A DNA stretch of 64,000 nucleotides. Source: CAYJPA01 sp964371945. GTDB taxonomy: Bacteria; Chloroflexota; Chloroflexia; Thermomicrobiales; UBA6265. The DNA lies in NCBI GenBank assembly GCA_964371945.1, contig CAYJPA010000013.1:1-64000 (forward strand). The letters run 5' to 3'. Below are positions 25,716 to 34,661 of the stretch, in pieces. Position 1 is the stretch's first letter. Each line of letters opens with the position of its first letter. A model generated the notes under the pieces. That model was given only the letters and a program-made list of their open reading frames with translations. It ran no database searches and was not told where the DNA came from. The translations under genes and the position numbers were made by a program.

Positions 25716-26750
25716 ATGATTCGACTGGCGCTACTTTCCAACTGGCATGTCCATGCGGCCGATTATGCCCGGGACTCTATTGAGCACCTCGACGTGGAGC
25801 TCGCCGTGGTCTGGGACGACGATGCGGAGCGCGGTCAGGCCGCTGCAGCTCGATTTGGCGCGAGGTTCGAGCCAAATCTGGCGAGCGTGCTTGCCAATCC
25901 GGCAGTCGCTGGCGTGATCGTCACGTCGGCGACAACAGAACACAAGCGCCTCATTCCGGCCGCCGCCGGCGCCGGAAAGCATGTTTTCGCCGAAAAAGTA
26001 ATCGCGCCAACGCTGCACGCATCGCTGGGGATCGTTCGCGCGATCGAGAATCGAAGCGTCATCGGAGCGATCGCGCTCACTCGCGCCCAACAACCTTCGA
26101 CAGTTGCCGCGCTTGAAGCAGTTGCATCCGGCACGGTAGGAACTGTTACCTCCGTACGCGTCAGGCTTGCGCACGACGGAGCGCTGCCGGCCCCCGATCA
26201 ACCGAGAGGTTGGCTGCCGGAACGCTTCTACAATCAGGACGAAAGCGCGGGCGGCGCGCTGATCGATCTTGGCGCGCATCCGCTGTACTTGACGCGGTTG
26301 TTTCTCGGGTTGCCCAAGTCAGTCACCGCGATTTTTGGCGATGTCACCGGGCGGGAGGTCGACGACAACTCGGTGGTCGTGTTTCGTACAGGAACCGGAG
26401 CCTATGGCATCGCGGAGACCGGGTTCGTTTCCCGAGGCGGCGGGTTTGGCTTCGAAATCCGGGGAACCGAAGGCACAATCGCTTTCCACCAAGGGGAGCA
26501 CGAGCTCACCCTGCTGCGCAGGAACGCACCGTCGGAGTTGATTCCGGTTCCTGGGACGGACGAACCGCCCTTCGCACGCTGGATCAGGGCAATCCAGGAG
26601 GGCACTCCACTCACCCTCAATTTGAACCTCGCGCTTGAGCTTTCCGCCCTCGTCGAAGCAAGTGCAGTGTCGGCATTGAGCGAAACGGCGGTCGCGCTTG
26701 ATTCGCTTGCTGGTTGGAGCGAGCTGCAATCAAGAATTGGAGGAGGGTGA
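25716..26750 (+). CDS. Gfo/Idh/MocA family NAD(P)-dependent oxidoreductase
   Basis: 344 aa from ATG 25716, which has GGAGG 4-5 nt upstream. The N-terminal Rossmann half reads MIRLALLSNWHVHAADYA; the usual G-x-G-x-x-G loop is replaced by a less common N-W-H-V-H form. AGVIVTSATTEHKRLIPAAAGAGKHVFAEKV then matches the family's EKP block (here EKV, so the conserved Pro is missing). The C-terminal half has DESAGGALIDLGAHPLYLTRLF, with the G-A-L-x-D-x-G-x-H catalytic block. Substrates are probably sugars, inositols or their derivatives. An SDR gene follows at once, in the same direction, so they may act in sequence. Confidence 0.83.
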   Translation: MIRLALLSNWHVHAADYARDSIEHLDVELAVVWDDDAERGQAAAARFGARFEPNLASVLANPAVAGVIVTSATTEHKRLIPAAAGAGKHVFAEKVIAPTLHASLGIVRAIENRSVIGAIALTRAQQPSTVAALEAVASGTVGTVTSVRVRLAHDGALPAPDQPRGWLPERFYNQDESAGGALIDLGAHPLYLTRLFLGLPKSVTAIFGDVTGREVDDNSVVVFRTGTGAYGIAETGFVSRGGGFGFEIRGTEGTIAFHQGEHELTLLRRNAPSELIPVPGTDEPPFARWIRAIQEGTPLTLNLNLALELSALVEASAVSALSETAVALDSLAGWSELQSRIGGG

Positions 26751-26752
26751 AC

Positions 26753-27523
26753 TTGCTAACTTCAGTTGGGGGCGTTGCGCTCGTGACCGGCGCCAGCCGG
26801 AGGATCGGCATAGGCGCCGCGACCTGCCGGACGCTCGCCGCAAACGGCCACGATATTGCGTTCACTCACTGGCGACAGTTCGACCGAGACAACGACTATG
26901 TCGACGAAACAGGTCCGGCGGAGCTGCTTGTTGAACTCCGGAGCATGGGTGTCAGGGCCGAGGCAATTGAGGCGGATCTCTCGAATGCCGAGACACCTGC
27001 CAATGTTCTCGCGGAGGTAATCAATCTCCTCGGATTCCCAAGGGTGCTCGTCAACAATGCCGCGCATTCGTCGCGCGATGGGTATGAGGGGTTGACAGCA
27101 ACGACGATCGACGCGCATTACGCGGTCAATGTGCGGGCAGCCGCGTTGTTATCGGTCGAGCTCGCGCGCCAGTGGCCGGGCGGCAACGGCCGGATCATCA
27201 ACATGACCTCGGGTCAATCGCAGGGCCCGATGCCTGAAGAGCTCTCTTACGCTACGACCAAAGGAGCGATCGAAGCATTGACCGTGTCGCTGTCGGCCGG
27301 CGTCGCCCATTTGGGAATAACAGTCAATGCGGTCAACCCGGGCCCAACTGACACTGGCTGGATGAATCCCGAGCTGCAGGAACTGCTTCGACCGAAGTTC
27401 GGGCTTGGCCGGATCGGAGAGCCGGCGGATGCCGCGCGTCTTGTGGCCTTTTTGGCGAGTGAGGAAGGTGGATGGATCACCGGCCAGATCATCCACTCCG
27501 AAGGCGGATTCTTACGGGACTAA
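26753..27523 (+). CDS. Short-chain dehydrogenase/reductase (SDR)
   Basis: A 256-aa classical SDR. The cofactor loop is VTGASRRIGIGAA, followed by LVNNAAHSSRDG (NNAG-type motif) and the catalytic region with Ser in INMTSGQSQG and YATTKGAIEAL (Tyr-x-x-x-Lys). PGPTDTGWMNPE and the ending ITGQIIHSEGGF are typical. The start is probably TTG 26753, 6 nt behind a GGAGGG site; GTG 26747 is also possible and would overlap the stop of the Gfo/Idh/MocA gene (GTGA). The tight spacing argues for a two-gene operon. The substrate is unknown. Confidence 0.87.
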   Translation: MLTSVGGVALVTGASRRIGIGAATCRTLAANGHDIAFTHWRQFDRDNDYVDETGPAELLVELRSMGVRAEAIEADLSNAETPANVLAEVINLLGFPRVLVNNAAHSSRDGYEGLTATTIDAHYAVNVRAAALLSVELARQWPGGNGRIINMTSGQSQGPMPEELSYATTKGAIEALTVSLSAGVAHLGITVNAVNPGPTDTGWMNPELQELLRPKFGLGRIGEPADAARLVAFLASEEGGWITGQIIHSEGGFLRD

Positions 27524-27668
27524 ATGCATGCTGTAGCCATTTGTAGCCATTTCGCCTTGAACTGAAAGTGCCCCCCAGGACAACGCCACCAAACCGGGAA
27601 CCAATGTAGTCCGTGTTCTCAGCCGGGAAGGAACCCCTCGCATTGAGCGCTTGACTTCAAGCCCCGCG

Positions 27669-28667
27669 TCATAGCGCCATCCGCAGTCCAGCCGCGCGGG
27701 CGCCGGCATCCGTCATCGTCATTGATTCCATCCCGTGGCGCGTCCTGCAATCGGCAAATACCTCGAGAATCTTCCGCAGAAAGCCGATGAACTCGTCCGT
27801 GTGCAGGCCAGCGTTGTGCGGGTGCCACCAGAGGTGATAGAGACCGCCGGTCTTGGCGGCGGATCGGATGGAACGTGTGATCCGCCCGAGTCTCAAAGGT
27901 TCAAACTTGTTCAACGCGGGCGAATAAGCCCGTAGCAACTGGCTTGCCGGAAGAAAACAGAGCGACCCATCGAACTCGATCTCGCTCCAGCGGAACACCT
28001 GGTTGCCGGTGAGCGGCAGGTAATGATCGATCAATCGGCCGGCCCGGATGTCCTTTCGAAAATAGCGCTCGCTCGCCGCCTCGCGATGCAGCCATCCGCG
28101 CGAGTTTGACCGGCAACAGGTAAATCCAGCGCCTGAGATCAAATCGGCGGACGCCCGATCGAACTGATTGCGAGGAAAGACCAGCGATCGCATTTCCAGT
28201 CCTTTGGATTTGGCGATCGCGACCGCGCTTTCGAGGTCGCTGGCGAAACTCGCTTTGTCAGCACCGGGCTCTAGTGGATAGTAGTGCCCGTATGTGTGGG
28301 AGCCGATCTCCTGCCGAGCGCGGTCTCGAATCTGTTTGACCAGGCTGCCAGCGAAATGGAGCGGGTCATCGTCTTCATTAAGTCCAACCGGGTCGTGATA
28401 GGGATAGAGCGATCGGATGGTGTAGCTCGGAAGGTGGACCGGTTTGAACCGGTTCATCTCGTCCCGAGATTCGGCCATCATCAAACCGACTGTCGCCCAG
28501 GTGGCCGAAATCTCGAACTCTTCGAACAGATCGAGCAATTGGGGGATCGCGTGTCTGACGCCCAGAAGGTTGGGACGATAGCTACCGCCATCGGCTCCGT
28601 ACTCGCCTCGGACGCCCCAAACGAGCTCGAAATCGAGCGAAATGACCAGCGCGCCGGTTGGCTTCAT
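27669..28667 (-). CDS. Polysaccharide deacetylase (NodB-homology) family protein
   Basis: 332 aa. The NodB-fold blocks are ALVISLDFELVWG (catalytic Asp and metal Asp region), then ATWATVGLMMAE and IGSHTYGHYYPLE (H-x-x-x-H metal pair), and the later block SLVFPRNQFD. The ending LYHLWWHPHNAG supplies the late His. These proteins remove acetyl groups from polysaccharides such as surface glycans or peptidoglycan. No signal peptide is visible, so cytosolic action on a nucleotide-linked or lipid-linked glycan is possible. The C-terminal extension (FIGFLRKILEVFADCRTRHG) is like that in O-antigen/spore-coat-type deacetylases. It stands alone, with IS remnants just beyond its start. Confidence 0.83.
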   Translation of the reverse strand: MKPTGALVISLDFELVWGVRGEYGADGGSYRPNLLGVRHAIPQLLDLFEEFEISATWATVGLMMAESRDEMNRFKPVHLPSYTIRSLYPYHDPVGLNEDDDPLHFAGSLVKQIRDRARQEIGSHTYGHYYPLEPGADKASFASDLESAVAIAKSKGLEMRSLVFPRNQFDRASADLISGAGFTCCRSNSRGWLHREAASERYFRKDIRAGRLIDHYLPLTGNQVFRWSEIEFDGSLCFLPASQLLRAYSPALNKFEPLRLGRITRSIRSAAKTGGLYHLWWHPHNAGLHTDEFIGFLRKILEVFADCRTRHGMESMTMTDAGARAAGLRMAL

Positions 28668-28798
28668 TGAGTGTCCCTGAAATCCGAAGCGATCGAGTTG
28701 CAGGATGCCAACGTAACAACCCAGAGACTCAGGGCGTGACCCCTAAGAGTCATGGAGTGCTCACATGATCGCACGAAAGATGGCTCGGTCGTAGTGCC

Positions 28799-29239
28799 GT
28801 GCAGGTCATGGGCGCACGCGGCAAGAGCCAGCAGCAGATTGCCCGGGAGTTGGGGCGCGGTCGCACCACCATCGCGCGGGTGCTGCAGGAGCCGGTTGAG
28901 CAGCCACCGACGAAACGACGGCGGCGATCGAAGGTCGAATCCTATCGAAACCAGATTGAACAAGGGATTGGCGAGGGGTTATCGAATGTTCGAATCCTCG
29001 AATTGGCGCGAGCCGATCCAGAGCACCCGTACCGGGGTGGGCGTACCGTCTTCAGCGAGCTCGCGCGGCGCATGCGCCGGGAGCTGGCCCAGCAGCAGGC
29101 CGTGCGTGATGTCCCGATCCGGTTCGAGGGGTTGCCCGCGGAATATCTCCAGGTCGACTGGGGCGAGGTGCGCCGCTTCCCGTTCACCCAGCAGGCACCG
29201 GCGACGCGCTATTTCCTGACGTGCCGGCTCAAATACAAG
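28799..29239 (+). pseudogene. istA: IS21-type IstA transposase fragment
   Basis: About 147 codons of an IstA-like transposase, beginning with GTG (or upstream of it). The helix-turn-helix GKSQQQIARELGRGRTTIARVL is followed by FSELARRMRRELAQQQ and YLQVDWGEVRRFPF, the first Asp of the DDE domain in IS21 transposases. The homology stops at RLKY, where the inverted repeat of the ISL3-type element begins (29240); the catalytic remainder and istB are missing. A short hairpin (GACTCAGGG / CCCTAAGAGTC, about 28729-28753) lies upstream. This is a truncated, inactive relic. Confidence 0.75.
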
Positions 29240-29277
29240 CCTCGCCATGACATCCGGGGTCTCCCGCACTTAAGGTG
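29240..29277 (+). repeat. Left terminal inverted repeat of the ISL3-like element
   Basis: Begins CCTCGCCATGACAT and contains GGGGTCTCCCGCACTTAAGG. It pairs with 31054-31092 in inverted orientation, with a one-base length difference and about four mismatches. Its inner end supplies the stop codon of the truncated istA frame. Confidence 0.8.
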
Positions 29278-29350
29278 AGCGAGGCTGCACGACAGGCGTG
29301 ACTGGGAGACAATGTCTCCGTCCGGCTGCCCTGCCGGCGGAGGTGTCCTC

Positions 29351-31008
29351 ATGGTCGCCGCGGCCACCCACTTCATTCCGCCGTCCCTCCACGTCGACGC
29401 GCTCCTCGTTGCCGACGATGGCGTGATCATTCGTACCAGCTCCGACACAACCGCGGTGCAGTGTCCGGTCTGCGGAGACCCGGCAGATCGGATCCATAGC
29501 CGCGCCATCCGCACGCTCGCCGACCTGCCGTGGGCGGGCATCGTCGTCCGGCTGCAGGTCCAGTTCGCACATGCTTTTGCGGCAACCCGTCCTGCCCGCG
29601 GCGGATCTTCAGTGAACGGCTCTCGGGCATTGCTCAACCATCGGCGCGGCGCACCGAGCGGCAGCGGGAGGCGCTCCTTGACTTCGCCGTCGCCCTGGGC
29701 GGAGAGGCGGGCGCTCGTCTGGCGGCGAAGCGCGGGATGCCGGTCAGTCCTGACACGCTGTTGCGGCTGCTCCGGCAGGCGCCAGAGATCGTTCGACCTG
29801 GACTGACCATGCTCGGCGTGGACGACTGGGCGATCCATAGGGGCTTGACGTACGGCACGATCCTGGTCGACCTGGAGCGCCACCGTCCGGTCGATCTGTT
29901 GCCGGATCGCTCGAGCGGCAGTCTTGCCGCCTGGCTGCAAGCCCATCCCGGCGTCAAGCTCATCGCCCGCGACCGGGCCGGCGCCTATGCGGAAGGAGCC
30001 CGGAACGGCGCTCCCGAGGCAGTTCGGGTGGCCGATCGCTGGCATCTGGTCGACAACCTGGCCGATGCGCTCGAAGGCTTCTTCCGATCCAAGGGAGTCT
30101 GCCTGAACGCCGCCGCCGCGGCATTGGCGGGGAATTCAGCGGAGACAGGGCAGAGCGGGACGCCACCCGACGAGCTGTATCAAGGGAAGCGTCGCGATCC
30201 ACAACCACAGCTCGCCCGTGCCCGGCGTGAGGCGGCAGCCGAGGCCGGGGTGGCGCGTCGGCGGGCAAAATACGAGCAGGCGCACGCGCTCCATGCGCAC
30301 GGCGCGGCCGATGCGGCCATTCCCCGCACGGTCGGCATTGGGTACCGGACGGTCTATCGCTATCCGCACGAAGACCCACCCGTCCGCAAGCGGCGCACTG
30401 ATTATGGGCAGCGACGGGTGATCACCCCCTATGAGCCCTATCTCCTGCAGCGTTGGCGTGAGGGCGGTCACACCGCGACGGTGCTCTGGCGGGAGATTTA
30501 GGCGCAGGGCTTGGCGTACTCGTTGACCAATGTCCAGCGCTTCGTCAACCAGCTCCGCCGGAAAGGACCGCCCGCAACCGGCCGTTCCCGCACGACGTTC
30601 ACCCAACCGCACGGCCCGCCACCCCGGCAGGCCGCCGCGATCGTGCCGAAGCGACCAGAGAAGCGGACCGATGAGCAGCGTGCGTATCTGCACCACCTCC
30701 GGATCGAGGATTCCGCCATCGCCATCACCACGGGTCTCGTCGCCGATTTCCTGGTGATGCTGCGCCGGCGGGAAGGCGAGCGACTCCCGGCCTGGCTCGA
30801 TCGTGCCGCAACGAGCGGGATTGACGACCTGACGCGATTCGCCGGCAAACTCCAACCCGATCTGGCGGCCGTGCAAGCGGGATTGGCGGTGCGCCAGAGC
30901 AACGGCCAGACCGAAGGCCGCGTCAACCGCTTGAAGCGGCTCAAACGACAGGGGTATGGGCGGGCGAAGGTCGCCCTCCTGCGCAAGCGGGTGCTCCCGG
31001 CGGCATGA
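29351..31008 (+). pseudogene. ISL3-family transposase, frameshifted and with an internal TAG
   Basis: The N-terminal zinc-finger region has the ISL3 pattern CPVCGDPADRIHSR...LADLPWAG in the frame starting at 29351. Near 29570 the frame must change to continue CFCGNPSCPRRIF. The catalytic domain follows: LGVDDWAIHRGLTYGTILVD, LIARDRAGAYAEGA and VADRWHLVDNLADAL. At 30499-30501 a TAG interrupts the same frame (from REI to AQGLAYS), after which coding continues to 31008 with the final signature QSNGQTEGRVNRLKRLKRQG (the DDE Glu). Two independent lesions make function unlikely. The element is old compared with the sequence-identical duplication at 41-45 kb. Confidence 0.85.
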
Positions 31009-31053
31009 CCATCAAGGCGCCCGCAACCCTCCCGGCCGACCCATTCCCCACAT

Positions 31054-31092
31054 CACCTCAAGTGAGGGAGACCCCCCAATGTCATGGCGAGG
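31054..31092 (-). repeat. Right terminal inverted repeat of the ISL3-like element
   Basis: The reverse complement starts CCTCGCCATGACATTGG, followed by GGGGTCTCCCTCACTTGAGG, matching the left repeat. Beyond it, the minus-strand ssb relic begins at once. Confidence 0.8.
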
Positions 31093-31336
31093 TTTTCTTT
31101 GTTAAACGACTCGACGTTGAGTAATTCGACACAGAGAGGAGCGCCCTTGCGCACGTAACGATGGACAATCTCAGCCAGGCAATCCCAACGGACCACGGTG
31201 TGGAATTAAGTCTCTTCCTGGCCGGTGATCTGGCGATTGGTCGCGATGCGGATGGAGAAGACGGATTTTCCCGTCGTGGTCGCACGGAGTTCGGGCATGC
31301 GTGACGCGTTGCCAATCAAAATCAGTTTCTTGACAT
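31093..31336 (-). pseudogene. ssb: Truncated single-stranded-DNA-binding protein (ssb) relic
   Basis: Read on the minus strand, codons from about 31334 give VKKLILIGNASRMPELRATT, then TGKSVFSIRIATNRQITGQE, a TAA stop at 31208-31206 (where homologues have a codon just before W/F-H), then FHTVVRWDCLAEIVHRYVRK and GAPLCVE. This is the OB-fold of bacterial SSB (family form: ILIGNLGRDPELR, FSLATN, W-H-x-V-x-W, LAE...LRKG). The 5' end has lost an in-frame start (an ATG lies in the wrong frame), and the 3' end is cut by the IS repeat at 31092. The acidic C-terminal tail is missing. It may come from a plasmid or phage-like source. Confidence 0.75.
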
Positions 31337-31431
31337 ACTACTACCCTAGGTCGCGCTGCCTGGCAAGCGGCAAGAGGGTGGGGGAGGAGTCCGGCACCCG
31401 CTGCCATACGCCGCTCGCGGCAAAGCAGATC

Positions 31432-31940
31432 ATGAACGACGTCCAACTCTTTACCGTTACAGCCCTCCAGAAGAGACGTCTTCGTCATCGGCGATTCCGC
31501 ACAGAATTCCTCCCGCGCCGGTTTGTCGGCCGCCATGCGCAACTATTGTTAGGCGTAAGCATATTTGCCTCGGAGTATCCGATCACCGGAAATGGGAAGG
31601 ACGCATCGATGCAATTGGACTCGATCATGCCGGCAACCCCGTCATTTTAGAATTCCAGCGAGTAGCGAATGAGCTCGCGATTTGCCAGGGACTGTTTTAC
31701 GTCGATTGACTCGATCGACACCGTGATCGCTGCACAACGCTGGTTCAGAACCACCTCGGCGTCTGGATCGCAGCGCGTATCACGTGGCATCATCCCCGGT
31801 TGATCTGTGTTGCCGAGGAGATCGATGAACGTGAGGAGGCGGTGGCCCGGCAAATCGGGCAATGTATTGAACTCGTGCGGCTTCGTCGACTACCGCGGGG
31901 TCTAGTGATTTTGCAACACTGGGGAAAACGTCGTGTTTGA
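31432..31940 (+). pseudogene. Relic of a PD-(D/E)XK-type nuclease family protein (COG3586/DUF5655-like)
   Basis: From ATG 31432 one frame gives RFVGRHAQLLLGVSIFASEY. After a shift near 31595 the next frame reads WEGRIDAIGLDHAGNPVILE, then FQRVANELAICQGLFYVD, a TGA at 31707 (homologues have Trp), and later RLICVAEEIDEREEAVARQI and IELVRLRR, ending with TGA 31938-31940. The order matches proteins in which G-R-I-D and (V/I)-I-E-(Y/F)-K form a nuclease-like D...ExK site; here the Lys of ExK is Gln. Two lesions and a lost catalytic Lys mean it is inactive. The family call is from memory of the pattern. Confidence 0.6.
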
Positions 31941-32042
31941 GCGACCCTGAGCGAATGTGCGGAGATTCAGTCCCAGCCAATCTCTCTCAGAGACGAGCGT
32001 CGTCGAAGGGCTGTTGACCGCAAACTCGCCATAGCGTTTGAG

Positions 32043-32933
32043 TCAACGGACCGCGAACGTCGTCATCCGGCAGCTCCGCGAAAGAAAGACGTGAAGCTGT
32101 TGTCGATCGACGTCAAATGCCGTGGTCCCCGCACCTTCTTCAGTTACGACTTCGTCTTCGACATGCATGGTGGTTGTATCGATCACGGAGATGCGTCCGG
32201 GCTTCCCGATGGCGACATAAAGCTGGTCGCGGCGGGGGTTGAACCAAATGGCATCCGGTACGCCGGGGATCGGCGCCGATCCAATTTCTTCCCCACTCGT
32301 TTCGTCGAGAGCCACGACTTTGCCCCCATCACACGCGACATAAGCCCGTCCACGCTTCGCGTCGCGATCCAGTCCATGGGGTCCGGGGGAAGAGATGGGG
32401 TAGGTCGACTGGATCGTGGGATCGTTTCCGTCCACGGACATCACAGCGGCTGGTTCTCGAACGTTGACCAGGAACCGATCGCGCGTTTCATCGAAGACGC
32501 ACCACCTCGGCCGACCCGGCAACGTCGTCATGGCGATGACCCCCAGGCCCGGGACGACGATCCGCGCCGCGTTGTCCGCGACATCCGCCACGAAGAGTCG
32601 CTCGCGGCGATCATCCCAGGCCAGACCGTTTGGACGTGTTCCGACCGCATCAACACTTATTACGCTCAATGTGACCAGGTCGATCGTGAGCAGCAGACCC
32701 GCGCCACGCGCTACGGCGAACACCCGGTTTGCGCGTTGCGCGCAAAGCACGCCACTCGCCTCCGGACAATCCGGAATGGTCGCGAGATGTGTGCCGTCGA
32801 CGTCGACCACCTCGACGGTCCCTCCGGCGGTGTTGGCGATAAAGACGCGACCAGTGGCGAGATGGGCATCCCCGTGGTCGAAGTCCCCCTCCTCATGCAT
32901 CGGAAGATCGACGGTGCGTACAACGTCGAGCAT
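32043..32933 (-). CDS. YVTN-type beta-propeller protein (YncE-like)
   Basis: 296 aa made of about six to seven repeats of 40-45 residues with the YVTN/LVIVD pattern: RVFIANTAGGTVEVVDVDG, RVFAVARGAGLLLTIDL, RLFVADVADNAARIVVPG, RFLVNVREPAAVMSVDG, RAYVACDGGKVVALDETSG and QLYVAIGKPGRISVIDTTT. No signal peptide is visible, so unlike many YncE proteins it is probably cytosolic. Such propellers bind ligands or partners; no enzyme residues can be assigned. It begins 16 nt after the stop of a ChrB C-domain gene and is the last member of that operon, suggesting a role linked to metal or oxyanion stress. Confidence 0.8.
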   Translation of the reverse strand: MLDVVRTVDLPMHEEGDFDHGDAHLATGRVFIANTAGGTVEVVDVDGTHLATIPDCPEASGVLCAQRANRVFAVARGAGLLLTIDLVTLSVISVDAVGTRPNGLAWDDRRERLFVADVADNAARIVVPGLGVIAMTTLPGRPRWCVFDETRDRFLVNVREPAAVMSVDGNDPTIQSTYPISSPGPHGLDRDAKRGRAYVACDGGKVVALDETSGEEIGSAPIPGVPDAIWFNPRRDQLYVAIGKPGRISVIDTTTMHVEDEVVTEEGAGTTAFDVDRQQLHVFLSRSCRMTTFAVR

Positions 32934-32949
32934 CAGCGTCCCTCCGGTG

Positions 32950-33396
32950 TTATTGGTGCGGGGTCACGTCGCCAGCGACTGACTCCTGGCAATAGGCGTA
33001 AAGGGCGTCATAGATAATCCACTCGGCCGCCAGTTGCTCGTGATCGTTGTCGTACATCCGCCGGAAGCCGTCCGCGATCGCCTCGAGGCCGCGCGATTCC
33101 GGGGCGAGCTCCTTGTCTTCTGTATCCGCGCCACGAACGATCAGCGCCAGGCGAAGCAGTGCGGGATCGGTCAAATTATGCTTTTTCACGATCGCATCAA
33201 ACGAACATTCTGGCCCGTGGTGACCGAATTCCACACCCGGGATGTCGTATGGAATCGCGCCTGTGCGCGCCGCATAACTCTCCACCTCGCCACTCGGGAC
33301 ATAGATGAATTCCGCCTCCAGATCGACGAAAGACTTGATGAGCCAGGGACAAGCGATCCGGTCAACTTTAGGTCTTGCACGTGTCACCCACTGCAT
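32950..33396 (-). CDS. Chromate-resistance ChrB C-terminal-domain protein, copy 2
   Basis: A 148-aa stand-alone version of the ChrB C-terminal domain (chromate resistance exported protein family, PF09828-like). The start WVTRARPKVDRIACPWLIKS / FVDLEAEFIYVP is the family hallmark (R-x-x-x-D-R-x-x-C-P-W-L-I). Downstream are GVEFGHHGPECSFDAIVKKH, RGADTEDKELAPESRGLEAI and YDALYAYCQE. It is a paralogue of the gene at 33526-34053, in which the same blocks recur. Members are tied to chromate resistance, and some have superoxide-dismutase-like or redox roles. It shares the minus-strand operon with the split chrB genes and the YVTN propeller. Confidence 0.85.
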   Translation of the reverse strand: MQWVTRARPKVDRIACPWLIKSFVDLEAEFIYVPSGEVESYAARTGAIPYDIPGVEFGHHGPECSFDAIVKKHNLTDPALLRLALIVRGADTEDKELAPESRGLEAIADGFRRMYDNDHEQLAAEWIIYDALYAYCQESVAGDVTPHQ

Positions 33397-33525
33397 GGTG
33401 AACCTCCTGTCTCAATGCTGCTCGACCTCCATGGGTCGACGCTCTCGACACGGACTTCCGGTCGGTAACGAGAATCCCCCTCCTATCCACCATCCACGTT
33501 CGAAACCACCTCAGCAGTCGCCACC

Positions 33526-34053
33526 TCACGGCTCGTCAGAATCGACGCCGACCTCGTTCGATTCAAGGTGCAGGGCCATGCGCTTGCGATACCCCAGTTT
33601 GGGAGCGGGCGGGTTCGTGGTTGCGGGGTGAGCAGCAACCTTCGCCCGGCAATAGGCATAGAGCGCGTCGTAAACCGGACCCGTCAGGCGCAACTTTTCG
33701 TGATCGTTGGGCACGCTTAGTTGGAAGCCGCGAATCAGCGCATCAAGCCCCGCGCTTTCTGCTCTGCGGGATCGGCTTGGTGGAACGTCTGCATCGCGGA
33801 TGATCCGGCCCATTTCAACAAGCGCCGTATCGGCCACCAGAGCATGGCGGGCCACCATGACTTCAAACGTGCATCTGACGCCTTCATGTGCATAGACGCC
33901 GCCGAGCATGTCGAACGTGGGCCCCTCCAAGGAGCGCAGATCACTGTCTGGAGCAACAAAGATGAACTCCGCGTCGCGATCGATGAACCTCCAGATTAGC
34001 CAGGGACAACTCGTCCGGTCGACGTGGGCATCGCGTCTGGTGAACCACTTCAT
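33526..34053 (-). CDS. Chromate-resistance ChrB C-terminal-domain protein, copy 1
   Basis: 175 aa from ATG 34053, two bases after the stop of the ChrB N-domain gene (TGACCATG). It reads WFTRRDAHVDRTSCPWLIWR / FIDRDAEFIFVAP at the start, GVYAHEGVRCTFEVMVARH in the middle and YDALYAYCRAKV near the end, the same blocks as in the neighbour at 32950. In usual ChrB proteins this domain is fused behind the N-domain encoded just upstream; here the two halves are separate genes. The last 30 residues (PKLGYRKRMALHLESNEVGV) are not in copy 2. Confidence 0.87.
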   Translation of the reverse strand: MKWFTRRDAHVDRTSCPWLIWRFIDRDAEFIFVAPDSDLRSLEGPTFDMLGGVYAHEGVRCTFEVMVARHALVADTALVEMGRIIRDADVPPSRSRRAESAGLDALIRGFQLSVPNDHEKLRLTGPVYDALYAYCRAKVAAHPATTNPPAPKLGYRKRMALHLESNEVGVDSDEP

Positions 34054-34055
34054 GG

Positions 34056-34592
34056 TCAGGTCACCTTCGCGCGTGAAGTCTGCCGATCGATGCGCACCGC
34101 CAACACGCGAGTGCAACGATCGATCATTGGGGAGATCTCTGAGTCTTCGGCTCCGGCGAAGTCCCTCACGCGGACCTGCGCCAGCCAACGCTCGAGTTTC
34201 GTCAGATCCGTCTGAAGCGAGGTCAGCTCCGCCGTTGTCAGATCGCGGTGCTCCTGCTCCCGCACGACATGTTCCAGGAATGCTTTGGCCGCCAAGACGA
34301 TCTCCGCGTATTCCGACTGCCGCGCGACGAATGCCTCCTTGACCACATCAGCTACGCGTTTCGGCGGGAGTTCGACACCGGCAATCACGGTTGCCCATCC
34401 TCCATCAGCTTCGATCTTCTGCTCAATCGCGGCAAACGCGGAGCGGTGCTCTGCACGATCGGGGACAACGGCGACACCGTCACGTAAATACACCGCGCCA
34501 AGGCGCTTGAGCTCCCTCCAGACCGCCGCACGATTGCCGGTCGGCGTCGTGGGGATGGTGTAAATCAGAATCAGCCATCGATCAGGGTGCAT
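34056..34592 (-). CDS. ChrB N-terminal-domain protein (chromate-responsive regulator-like)
   Basis: 178 aa from ATG 34592. It begins WLILIYTIPTTPTGNRAAVWRELKRLGAVYLRDGVAVVP, which is the ChrB N-domain start, continues with AFAAIEQKIEADGGWATVI and ends in a helical region with many charged residues (ERWLAQVRVRDF). In full-length ChrB this domain senses chromate and binds the promoter of chr genes. It is the first gene of the minus-strand operon, divergent from an MFS transporter 70 bp away, so it may control both directions. No ChrA chromate transporter is present in the window. Confidence 0.83.
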   Translation of the reverse strand: MHPDRWLILIYTIPTTPTGNRAAVWRELKRLGAVYLRDGVAVVPDRAEHRSAFAAIEQKIEADGGWATVIAGVELPPKRVADVVKEAFVARQSEYAEIVLAAKAFLEHVVREQEHRDLTTAELTSLQTDLTKLERWLAQVRVRDFAGAEDSEISPMIDRCTRVLAVRIDRQTSRAKVT

Positions 34593-34661
34593 CGATTCTC
34601 CAGATGGATTCATCAATAGAGATACTAACAGTCGTTGCATGCGCTATTGTATCATAGTGGC

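Larger units (their letters stand above)
29240..31092 (+). mobile_element. ISL3-family-like insertion sequence, decayed
   Basis: A 1,853-bp unit bounded by inverted repeats of 38 and 39 bp (29240-29277 and 31054-31092) that share CCTCGCCATGACAT and GGGGTCTCCC, with few differences. It holds one transposase gene, disrupted by a frameshift and an amber codon. The 8-bp flanks do not match (29232-29239 against 31093-31100), so no target duplication is visible. The left flank is an istA relic and the right flank an ssb relic on the other strand, which points to a rearrangement after insertion. Confidence 0.8.

Noticed and set aside
29232..31100. Target-site duplication of the ISL3-like element
   Set aside because: The bases flanking the two inverted repeats do not match in direct orientation over 8 bp, so no duplication can be claimed.
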